Part shown: one piece after another, positions 1-4,844 of the stretch
Layout of the letters: each line of letters opens with the position of its first letter
Position numbering within the stretch: the stretch's first letter is position 1
Assembly (NCBI GenBank): GCA_018711265.1
Contig: DVIM01000082.1
Coordinates: forward strand, 1 to 9,216
Direction: 5' to 3'
Source of the DNA: Spyradocola merdavium
Lineage (GTDB): Bacteria > Bacillota > Clostridia > Christensenellales > UBA1750
DNA: 9,216 nucleotides
The notes under the pieces: generated by a model
Told to the model about the DNA's origin: nothing
Database searches by the model: none
The model's input: the letters and a program-made list of their open reading frames with translations, nothing else
Made by a program: the position numbers and the translations under genes

Positions 1-272
1 GAAAAGAGAAGATTGAGCGTGTGTTTGCCGATGCGAAGGAAAAGCACGGCATGCGTTACACGCAGTACAGAGGCTTGGCCCAGGTAACGAACTGGGTGAA
101 GCTTAAGTTTGCTGCCATGAATCTAAAAAAAATGGCCACCTGGAAATGGAATTGCCGCCATCCGGCACCGGATGGCGGCAAACGAACAAGATTAGGGCAA
201 AATACAGCTGCTATTTCGATATTTTTCCTTTTTTCGGTCTTGCTTGCACGCAAAAAACCTGCTCTGGCTTAA
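1..272 (+). CDS. IS1182-like transposase, C-terminal part (cut by window edge)
   Basis: The reading frame is open from the first codon of the window (codons in phase with position 3) and stops with TAA at 270-272. The segment ERVFADAKEKHGMRYTQYRG followed by a lysine/aromatic stretch and AAMNLKKMATWKW is the typical C-terminal block of IS1182/IS5-like DDE transposases, including the YRGL and NLKK motifs. The DDE catalytic core and the start lie outside the window, so I cannot say whether the element is intact. The last ~35 codons are not conserved in the family as I remember it: they run through a perfect inverted repeat (152-181) and end inside another hairpin (253-290). The low-GC composition of this end differs from the neighbouring genes, which fits a mobile element. 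Family call from motifs only; no terminal inverted repeat or target duplication could be located. Confidence 0.75.
   Translation, partial: KEKIERVFADAKEKHGMRYTQYRGLAQVTNWVKLKFAAMNLKKMATWKWNCRHPAPDGGKRTRLGQNTAAISIFFLFSVLLARKKPALA
152..181. repeat. Perfect 14-bp inverted repeat inside the transposase 3' end
   Basis: The left arm 152-165 (TTGCCGCCATCCGG) is the exact reverse complement of 168-181, with two bases between them. In RNA it would form a 13-bp stem with a GCAC tetraloop. It lies within the transposase reading frame, where it encodes NCRHPAPDGGK, and has no T tract, so it is not a standard terminator. It could be a structure that limits read-through or a small palindromic repeat inserted into the element end. 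Confidence 0.75.
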
Positions 273-290
273 TTGCCACAGCAGGTTTTT
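253..290. terminator. Bidirectional hairpin terminator overlapping transposase stop codon
   Basis: Arms 253-263 (AAAAACCTGCT) and 280-290 (AGCAGGTTTTT) are perfectly complementary. After a one-base mismatch the pairing continues with TGGC/GCCA around a six-base loop that holds the transposase stop. The A and T tracts lie in the stem ends, so it can terminate on either strand: the transposase transcript from the left, and read-through of the MFS transporter operon from the right. Confidence 0.8.
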
Positions 291-300
291 CGACAAGCTG

Positions 301-334
301 AAACGCCGCATCTTATGCGTAAGATGCGGCGTTT
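301..334. terminator. Perfect 15-bp hairpin downstream of MFS gene
   Basis: The left arm AAACGCCGCATCTTA (301-315) is the exact reverse complement of 320-334, around a TGCG loop. It lies 20 bases beyond the minus-strand MFS stop codon and is probably the first terminator of the tetR-MFS operon. The T run is short on the minus strand (three) and four on the plus strand, so termination may rely on this hairpin together with the 253-290 one. Confidence 0.65.
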
Positions 335-353
335 TGTGCATTTTGGGGCTTGG

Positions 354-1601
354 CTAGAAGTTGGTCCGATCCAGCCGGCGGAAGAAGCGGCCCGACGCAA
401 GGCCGATGCAGACCACGAGCAGCGCGCTCGGCAAAAAGACCAGCGCCACGCACGCAGAAAAGGCGTCGAACAGCGCGCCATAGGCGATCTGCCCCAGCGG
501 CTGCGCGCACATGGCCAGCGTCGAGACGCAGGCCATGACCTTGCCCATCAGCGCCGCGGGCGTGCGCCGCTGGATGGCCGTGACCGCATACGTGGAAAAG
601 ACGCTGCCGCCGATCTGGCAGGCGCAGAACAGGAGCACGAGCACGGCATAGCGTACAAGGGCGCTCGCCGGGACGAGGAAGACCAGGCCGCAGGGCGCCA
701 GGCAGAGCCCCACCCCCGTGAGCACCCAGACCAGGTGCCGCGCGCGCAGGCGCTTGGCCAGCGCCGCCACCAGCGCGCCCCCCAGCACGGCCGCAACGCC
801 CAGCGCGCTCTCGGCAAGGCCGTAGAGCTCCGCCGAAAGCCCGAGCACCGTCCGCACCAGGTAGGGGAGGCCCACCACCGCGGTCCCCGTCACAAAGAGG
901 CTCGCCAGCGCCGCCAGAAGCAGGAGACGCAGGATGTCCGGCTCCTCGCGCACGAGGAAGCGGAAGCTCGCCTGCAGATCCTCCCGGACGATCGCGCGCA
1001 GGCCGCGCGGCCCCTCCGCTGCCTCCGGCGGGGCGAGGCGCAGGAAGCACTCCAGCAGCGCCGTGAGGAGAAAGCACAGAACCGCCGCCGCAAACACCGG
1101 CCGCAGGCCGAACGCCGCGTAAAAGAGGCCCCCCAGGAACGGCGTCACGAGCGAGGCCACCGCCTGCACCTGCGAGACGATCGCGTTGCCGCGCAGCAGC
1201 GCCTCGCCCGCGAGCATCTGCGGCACGCACGCCTGCACCGTGGGCGATTCGAACGCCGCGAGGACCGACAGCGCGAACAGCAGCGCCGCAATGGCCGGAA
1301 TCCCGCTCCCCAGGGGGAGCGCCAGCCCCGCCAGCAGCACCAGCAGGCCCGAGAGCGCGTCCAGCGCGACCATGACCTTGCGCCGGTCCGCGCGGTCCGC
1401 CAGCATCCCGCCAAAGGGGGAGAGGAGGATCGTCGGCGCCATCGACAGGGCCAGCAGCCCCGAGAACAGCGTCGCAGACCCCGTCGCCTCCAGGATGTAC
1501 ATGGACAGCGCAAAGCGCAGCGATAGGTTGCCCAGGAGCGAGGTCACCTGCCCCAGCACGAGCAGGACGAAGTTGCGCGAGCGCAGAGCGGAGTTTGCCA
1601 C
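354..1601 (-). CDS. MFS transporter, drug-efflux type (MFS_3/MefA-like)
   Basis: A 415-residue polytopic membrane protein, the normal length for a 12-helix major facilitator. Hydrophobic segments run through the whole protein. The loop between helices 2 and 3 carries the MFS motif A variant GGMLADRADRRK (residues 64-75), which gates transport in proton-coupled antiporters. Overall it resembles the macrolide-efflux/enterobactin-exporter-like MFS_3 group, so it probably expels a toxic small molecule across the cell membrane by proton exchange. The start is GTG at 1599-1601, preceded by AGGAGGG eight bases upstream. The gene begins three bases after the stop codon of the tetR gene, so the two are co-transcribed and translationally close. 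Regulation by that repressor is inferred from the shared promoter/operator. The substrate cannot be told from sequence. Confidence 0.88.
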   Translation of the reverse strand: MANSALRSRNFVLLVLGQVTSLLGNLSLRFALSMYILEATGSATLFSGLLALSMAPTILLSPFGGMLADRADRRKVMVALDALSGLLVLLAGLALPLGSGIPAIAALLFALSVLAAFESPTVQACVPQMLAGEALLRGNAIVSQVQAVASLVTPFLGGLFYAAFGLRPVFAAAVLCFLLTALLECFLRLAPPEAAEGPRGLRAIVREDLQASFRFLVREEPDILRLLLLAALASLFVTGTAVVGLPYLVRTVLGLSAELYGLAESALGVAAVLGGALVAALAKRLRARHLVWVLTGVGLCLAPCGLVFLVPASALVRYAVLVLLFCACQIGGSVFSTYAVTAIQRRTPAALMGKVMACVSTLAMCAQPLGQIAYGALFDAFSACVALVFLPSALLVVCIGLASGRFFRRLDRTNF

Positions 1602-1604
1602 GAC

Positions 1605-2342
1605 TCAGCCCTCCTTTTCCGCGGGGCCCGCCTCGGGCAGGGAGTCCGGCTCGGACAGGGGGCCCGGCTCGGGCCGGGAGTCCGACTCGGACAGGGGGCC
1701 CGACTCGGGCAGGCGGGAGAAGAAGGCGTCCACCAGCTCCCGCGTCGGCGCGTCCATCAGCGGCACGCCCATGCGCTCGAGCATGTCACCCAGGAAGTCG
1801 AACTTGCGCCGCATCTCCGCCTTGGTCGCCGGGAAGACCGCCGGCAGCAGCCACAGGCTCGTCAGCAGCGGCAGCAGCTCCGCGATCTCCCGCGCGTAGG
1901 GCGTGCACACCGAGCCGTCCCGGTTGCCCTCCTCCAGCAGCTCCCGATAGTAGGGCGTCAGGATGCGCCGGTTGGACTCGATCATCTCCAGGAGCAGGCG
2001 CGGATTCCGCGCCAGGGGCACGGCGGAGGCCGTCATGCGCGCGCGGTCCTCGTCCGCCTGGTTCAGGCGGATCGCCTCGCGCATCTTTTGCAGGGCGTTC
2101 AGGTCCGTCCGCCCGCGCACAGCCTCAAACGGGTTGTTCGCCAGGAACATCCGGTCGCTGACCGCGTCCAGGATCTCCTCCTTGGACTTGAAATGGTGGT
2201 AGACCGCGCCCTTCGTCATCCCGCCCAGCGCGTCCACGATGTCCTGAATCGTCGTCTCCTCATAGCCCTTTTCCAGAAAGAGGCGCTGGGCGGCGGAGAG
2301 AATCTGCTCCACCGTCCGCTCCGGGTGCTTGTTTCGTGCCAT
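1605..2342 (-). CDS. TetR-family transcriptional repressor with repeat tail
   Basis: A 245-residue protein. The N-terminal TetR DNA-binding domain spans about residues 11-58, with helix-turn-helix TTIQDIVDALGGMTKGAVYHHF (30-51) and the typical KGAVYHHFKSKEEIL recognition/linker signature. The remainder is a divergent helical ligand-binding domain. The last 35 residues are unusual: acidic, proline-rich hexapeptide repeats (211-240) encoded by 18-bp tandem repeats, probably disordered. I chose ATG at 2340-2342 because AGGAGGG lies seven bases before it; an upstream in-frame ATG at 2366 falls inside the operator and would lack a binding site. It is the first gene of an operon with the MFS efflux gene. 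A perfect palindrome overlaps its own -10 box, so it very likely represses itself and the pump until a ligand binds. Ligand unknown. Confidence 0.93.
   Translation of the reverse strand: MARNKHPERTVEQILSAAQRLFLEKGYEETTIQDIVDALGGMTKGAVYHHFKSKEEILDAVSDRMFLANNPFEAVRGRTDLNALQKMREAIRLNQADEDRARMTASAVPLARNPRLLLEMIESNRRILTPYYRELLEEGNRDGSVCTPYAREIAELLPLLTSLWLLPAVFPATKAEMRRKFDFLGDMLERMGVPLMDAPTRELVDAFFSRLPESGPLSESDSRPEPGPLSEPDSLPEAGPAEKEG
1622..1721 (-). repeat. 18-bp tandem repeat in the tetR 3' end
   Basis: About 4.5 copies of an 18-base unit, which pair into a 36-base higher-order unit: CTCGGGCAG-like starts at 1632, 1668 and 1704, with CTCGGACAG-like starts between them at 1650 and 1686. In the protein this gives alternating hexapeptides of the forms [LR]PE[SPA]GP and LSE[SP]DS. 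The repeat keeps the frame, so copy-number change would lengthen or shorten the tail without disrupting the gene. Confidence 0.8.
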
Positions 2343-2359
2343 GCGGGTCCCTCCTTCAA

Positions 2360-2386
2360 AATACATACATACGGTATGTATGTATT
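2360..2386. promoter_or_regulatory. TetR operator: perfect 27-bp palindrome
   Basis: The 13-base arms AATACATACATAC (2360-2372) and GTATGTATGTATT (2374-2386) are exact reverse complements around a single G at 2373. The site overlaps the last bases of the -10 box and the predicted transcription start, so a bound repressor would block polymerase. Its size, symmetry and position match operators bound by two TetR-family dimers or one dimer; assignment to the adjacent repressor is inferred. Confidence 0.85.
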
Positions 2387-2412
2387 GTAGCGGAAGACGG
2401 GCGACCTGTCAA
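2384..2412 (-). promoter_or_regulatory. Promoter of the tetR-MFS operon
   Basis: On the minus strand a consensus -35 box TTGACA (2407-2412) is followed after exactly 17 bases by TACAAT (2384-2389). Transcription should start near 2377, inside the palindromic operator, about 35 bases before the tetR start codon. Confidence 0.85.
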
Positions 2413-2452
2413 GAAAAAAACGCCCCGTCCCCGGGGAGGCGGGGACGGGGCG
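2411..2452 (-). terminator. Rho-independent terminator of the thiD-tenA operon
   Basis: A perfect 12-bp stem (CGCCCCGTCCCC at 2421-2432 with 2441-2452) and an 8-base loop. On the minus strand it is followed by a run of seven Ts. It begins six bases after the tenA stop codon. Confidence 0.93.
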
Positions 2453-2457
2453 CGGGC

Positions 2458-3129
2458 TCAGTCGGGGTCCTTGGGCGGCTTGCCGCCGGCCATCTGCCAG
2501 AAGTAGAGCTCGTGGGCGCTGGCCTGGACGAACAGGTCGATCAGGTGCGCGCGGCGCTCGGCCGGGAGGGGCGCGCACAGGGCGTTGGTGAAGTCCGTCC
2601 ACTCCGCGCAGGCCGCGGCGTATTCGGGCGCGGTGTAGTCGCGCACAAGGGGCGCGTAGGGCCCCTCCAGCACGGCGGGGCAGCGGCGCAGCAGCTCCTC
2701 GAAGACGAAGCGGTAGCCGACCATGCAGGGCATGACGGCCATGACGATCTCGGGCACGTCCTCCTCGCGGGCGACGCGCAGCAGGAAGTCCGTGTACGCG
2801 GCGCAGGCGGGCTTCTTTTCCATGGTGTCCACGTCGTCGTCGGTGAGGCCCGCCTCGGAGAGGTAGCGCAGGCGCGTGGCGTTTTCGCCGTCGTTGACGT
2901 AGCCCAGGACGGAGTAGAAGACCTGCATCTGGCGCAGGGTTTGGCTCTTGAACAGCGCCATGGCGTAGGCCTTGAGATAGTCGCGCAGGTACAGGCTGTC
3001 CTGCACGATGTAGTCGAGGAAGGCTTGGCGGTCCAGCGTGCCCTCGCCCATCCCGGTCAGAAAGTCCTCGTCCGCAGCCGCGCGCCACAGGGGCATGGCC
3101 GCGGCGACGGCCTCCTCAAAAAAGGTCAT
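2458..3129 (-). CDS. tenA: Thiaminase II / aminopyrimidine aminohydrolase TenA
   Basis: A 223-residue all-helical cytoplasmic enzyme of the TenA/THI-4 family. It hydrolyses 4-amino-5-aminomethyl-2-methylpyrimidine, a breakdown product of thiamin, to HMP for reuse, and can also cleave thiamin. The residues known from Bacillus subtilis TenA appear at the same positions: Asp44 and Tyr47 in YIVQDSLYL, Tyr112, and catalytic Cys135 in AVMPCMVGY. The conserved glutamate is in SAHELYFW (Glu207). The cysteine marks it as the classical TenA_C type. The start ATG is preceded by AGGAGGG, whose first bases overlap the thiD stop codon; the genes are 12 bases apart. HMP made here is the substrate of ThiD, so the pair forms a pyrimidine salvage route controlled by the upstream TPP riboswitch. 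Confidence 0.95.
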   Translation of the reverse strand: MTFFEEAVAAAMPLWRAAADEDFLTGMGEGTLDRQAFLDYIVQDSLYLRDYLKAYAMALFKSQTLRQMQVFYSVLGYVNDGENATRLRYLSEAGLTDDDVDTMEKKPACAAYTDFLLRVAREEDVPEIVMAVMPCMVGYRFVFEELLRRCPAVLEGPYAPLVRDYTAPEYAAACAEWTDFTNALCAPLPAERRAHLIDLFVQASAHELYFWQMAGGKPPKDPD

Positions 3130-3141
3130 GGCGTTTCCCTC

Positions 3142-3939
3142 CTAGTCGCAGTCCGCCTCGTAGAAGGCGAAGAAGTGGTGCGTGGGCCCGCAGCCGTGGC
3201 CCAGGGGCAGCGCGTGCTCGATGGCGCCGGTGACGTATTCCTTGGCCTTGCGCACGGCCTCGGGCAGGGCCTCCCCGCGGGCGAGGTAGGCGGCGATGGC
3301 GCTGGAGAGCGTGCAGCCCGTGCCGTGGGTGTTCTTGGTCGGGATGCGGCGGGAGGCGAAGACGTGGAAGTCCTCGCCGCACAGCAGGACGTCCCGCGCC
3401 TCGCCCTGGGCGTGGCCGCCCTTGACCAGGACGTTCTGCGGGCCGAGGGCCTGGATGCGGCGGGCGGCCTCGCGCATGTCCGCCTCCGAAGAGATCTCCA
3501 TGCCGGCGAGCTTTTCCGCCTCGGGGATGTTGGGGGTCAGCAGCGTGGCCAGGGGCAGCACGGTCGACCGCAGCGCGGAGATGGCGCTCTCCTGCATGAG
3601 GGGGCTGCCGTTCTTGGCGTACATCACCGGGTCGATGACGACGTGGCGGGGCCGGTATTTCTTCAGGCCCGCGGCAACGGCCTCCATGCACGCGGGGGTC
3701 GAGAGCATGCCCACCTTCACCGCGTCCGGCGGGATGTCCTCAAACACCGCGTCGATCTGGTCCGCGATGACCTTGGGCGAGATGTCCTCAATGGAGAGGA
3801 CACGGGCCGTGTTCTCCGCCACGACCGAGACGATGACGCTCATGCCGAACACCCCGAGCGCCGACATGGTCTTCAGGTCCGCCTGGACGCCCGCGCCGCC
3901 GCTGCAGTCCGATCCGGCGATGGTCAATGCCGTCTTCAT
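3142..3939 (-). CDS. thiD: Hydroxymethylpyrimidine/phosphomethylpyrimidine kinase ThiD
   Basis: A 265-residue cytoplasmic ribokinase-fold enzyme that phosphorylates HMP to HMP-P and then to HMP-PP for thiamin phosphate synthesis. Visible motifs are TIAGSDCSGGAGVQAD near the N terminus (residues 6-21), KVGML (75-79), DPVMYAKNG (103-111), TPNIPEAEKL (135-144) and the anion-hole/catalytic HGTGCTLSSA (205-214, Cys209). Length and order are normal for ThiD. At the position where enterobacterial ThiD has the pyrimidine-contacting glutamine (AQNT), this protein has AENT (Glu42). The start ATG at 3937-3939 has AGGAGG four bases upstream; the frame stays open further upstream only because it runs through the riboswitch. 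First gene of an operon with tenA, under TPP control. No thiE or thiM is present in the window. Confidence 0.95.
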   Translation of the reverse strand: MKTALTIAGSDCSGGAGVQADLKTMSALGVFGMSVIVSVVAENTARVLSIEDISPKVIADQIDAVFEDIPPDAVKVGMLSTPACMEAVAAGLKKYRPRHVVIDPVMYAKNGSPLMQESAISALRSTVLPLATLLTPNIPEAEKLAGMEISSEADMREAARRIQALGPQNVLVKGGHAQGEARDVLLCGEDFHVFASRRIPTKNTHGTGCTLSSAIAAYLARGEALPEAVRKAKEYVTGAIEHALPLGHGCGPTHHFFAFYEADCD

Positions 3940-3969
3940 ACTTCCTCCTTCTCGGGAATCCGACGCGTG

Positions 3970-4013
3970 AAAAAAGCGGGAACCCCTGCGGCGACATGCA
4001 GCAAGGATTCCCG
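3970..4013 (-). terminator. Intrinsic terminator of the TPP riboswitch
   Basis: On the minus strand CGGGAATCCTTGC pairs along all 13 positions (three G-U pairs) with GCAGGGGTTCCCG around an 11-base loop (arms 4001-4013 and 3977-3989). A C and six Ts follow (3970-3975). It lies between the aptamer and the thiD ribosome binding site, so it should stop transcription when TPP is bound. An antiterminator is also visible: GCATG (4024-4028) and GGCAA (4018-4022) can pair with CATGT (3994-3998) and TTGCT (4000-4004), taking up one side of the terminator stem. Confidence 0.88.
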
Positions 4014-4022
4014 TCATTGCCA

Positions 4023-4111
4023 TCATGCTCCCTACGCTGGTGTTAACCAACAGGTTCAAAGGGTCAGGTTTTAACCTTCTCAACTCCTTAGGCGGAGTTC
4101 CCCTGCAAGGC
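4023..4111 (-). ncRNA. TPP riboswitch aptamer (THI element)
   Basis: On the minus strand the conserved THI-box landmarks occur in order: GCAGGGG at the 5' side, a variable P3 stem (AACTCCGCCTAAGGAGTT), TTGAGAAGG in place of the usual CTGAGA, then GACCCTTTGAACCTG, GGTTAACACC and AGCGTAGGGAGC. The last three blocks are the diagnostic pyrophosphate-binding half. The aptamer sits at the start of the thiD-tenA leader, directly before an intrinsic terminator, so TPP binding is expected to lower expression of the salvage genes. Confidence 0.95.
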
Positions 4112-4121
4112 TTCCGCTCCC

Positions 4122-4150
4122 AGCATAGCACGGCCGCGGGGAAAAGTCAA
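4122..4150 (-). promoter_or_regulatory. Promoter of the thiD-tenA operon
   Basis: On the minus strand TTGACT (4145-4150), a 17-base spacer and TATGCT (4122-4127). The start would be near 4115, a few bases before the riboswitch aptamer, leaving a leader of about 175 bases before thiD. Confidence 0.8.
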
Positions 4151-4197
4151 TTCCAGGGGCCGTCTGGCGGCCGCCGGGATTTTTTTGAAAAAAACTC
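4151..4197. promoter_or_regulatory. Spacer between divergent promoters with A/T tract
   Basis: A GC-rich stretch (4156-4178, containing the palindrome GGCGGCCGCC) is followed by ATTTTTTTGAAAAAAA (4179-4194), immediately upstream of the tRNA-Ser -35 box. The phased T and A runs look like an UP element or bent DNA that strengthens the tRNA promoter. No stem directly precedes the T run, so I do not call a terminator. Confidence 0.45.
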
Positions 4198-4226
4198 TTG
4201 CAATCCTTGACGGGCTGTGCTATACT
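4198..4226 (+). promoter_or_regulatory. Promoter of tRNA-Ser
   Basis: TTGCAA (4198-4203), a 17-base spacer and TATACT (4221-4226), with an A/T-rich tract just upstream. The start would fall about 40 bases before the mature tRNA 5' end, leaving a short leader for RNase P to remove. Confidence 0.82.
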
Positions 4227-4271
4227 CTATAAATGTCAGCGGGACGACGACCTACTGACGGACAGAGTCCT

Positions 4272-4362
4272 GGAGAGTTGGCTGAGTGGTCTAAGGCGCA
4301 CGACTGGAAATCGTGTGTGCGTTAATAGCGCACCTAGGGTTCAAATCCCTAACTCTCCGCCA
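4272..4362 (+). tRNA. tRNA-Ser (anticodon GGA)
   Basis: The acceptor stem GGAGAGT (4272-4278) pairs with ACTCTCC (4352-4358), followed by discriminator G and an encoded CCA (4360-4362). The D arm is TGGCTGAGTGGTCTAAGGC. The anticodon stem CACGA/TCGTG encloses loop CTGGAAA with anticodon GGA, reading UCC and UCU. The long variable arm (TGTGCGTTAATAGCGCAC) and the G73 discriminator are serine tRNA identity features. The T arm has GGTTCAAATCC. Confidence 0.97.
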
Positions 4363-4366
4363 GAGT

Positions 4367-4400
4367 TCCGCCGCAATCGAAAGATTGCGGCGGATTTTTT
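4367..4400 (+). terminator. Terminator of tRNA-Ser
   Basis: A perfect 12-bp stem (TCCGCCGCAATC / GATTGCGGCGGA) closed by a GAAA tetraloop, with six Ts directly after it (4395-4400). It begins four bases after the tRNA CCA. Confidence 0.93.
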
Positions 4401-4426
4401 ATCCAGAAAAAAAGGAGGGACCGCGA

Positions 4427-4801
4427 TTGGAGATCCGGGCCTTTTGGGACGCCGTGCTGCGGCAGGATGCGGAGGGAATGCGCGCCTTCTTCTGGCCGGA
4501 CGCGCGCGTGGACTGGCCGAACACCGGCGAGCGCTTCACCGTGGCGGAGTTCCTTCGCGCAAACTGCGAGTATCCCGGGTAGTGGGAGGGCGAGGTGGAG
4601 AGGGTTCTCTCCCTGCCGGGGGAGATCATCACCGTCACCCGCGTGTGGAACCGGCAGAAGACGGCCTCCCATCACGCGGTGTCGTTCTTCCAGGTGCGCG
4701 AAGGGAGGATCGCAGCGCTGGAGGAATACTGGGGCGACGACGGGCCTGCACCGCAGTGGCGGCAGGCGATGCACATCGGCAGGCGCATAGGCGAGGACTG
4801 A
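4427..4801 (+). pseudogene. SnoaL/NTF2-like protein gene interrupted by an in-frame TAG
   Basis: Reading from TTG at 4427-4429, which has GGAGGG seven bases upstream, gives 51 codons, then TAG at 4580-4582, then 72 further codons in the same frame to TGA at 4799-4801. The two halves together form one small NTF2-like/SnoaL-like domain of about 124 residues. The first half contains FWDAVLRQDAEGMRAFFWPD, DWPNTGERFTVAEF and NCEYPG; the second contains WEGEVERV, ITVTRVWNR, HHAVSFFQVREGRIAALEEY and WGDDGPAPQWRQAMHIG. Such proteins are small cone-shaped barrels of varied or unknown function. No frameshift is needed, and the downstream half keeps coding character, so the nonsense change is recent, an error in the sequence, or suppressed. 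TAG is used as a normal stop elsewhere here (MFS gene, thiD). No separate promoter is visible in the 26 bases after the tRNA terminator. Confidence 0.8.
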
Positions 4802-4809
4802 GAAAGGCG

Positions 4810-4844
4810 GAGGCGGGCAAGGGAGAGGTTCCCTTGCCCGCCTC
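4810..4844. terminator. Hairpin between convergent SnoaL-like and sortase genes
   Basis: A perfect 15-bp stem (GAGGCGGGCAAGGGA at 4810-4824 with 4830-4844) and a 5-base loop. It overlaps the sortase stop codon. Neither side has a proper T run (CTTTCT on the minus strand), so it is a weak or atypical terminator or an mRNA end-stabilising structure. Confidence 0.6.

Noticed and set aside
273..1526. A 417-codon plus-strand frame rich in Arg, Gln and Glu
   Set aside because: Antisense shadow of the MFS gene; the opposite strand has a clear MFS protein with start site and operon context.
2329..4074. A 581-codon plus-strand frame
   Set aside because: Antisense shadow spanning the tetR start, tenA and thiD; low-complexity composition and it crosses two terminators and the riboswitch.
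3940..4131. N-terminal extension of ThiD to an upstream ATG at 4131
   Set aside because: The extension is the TPP aptamer and terminator read as protein; the ATG at 3939 has a perfect binding site and begins with the family N terminus.
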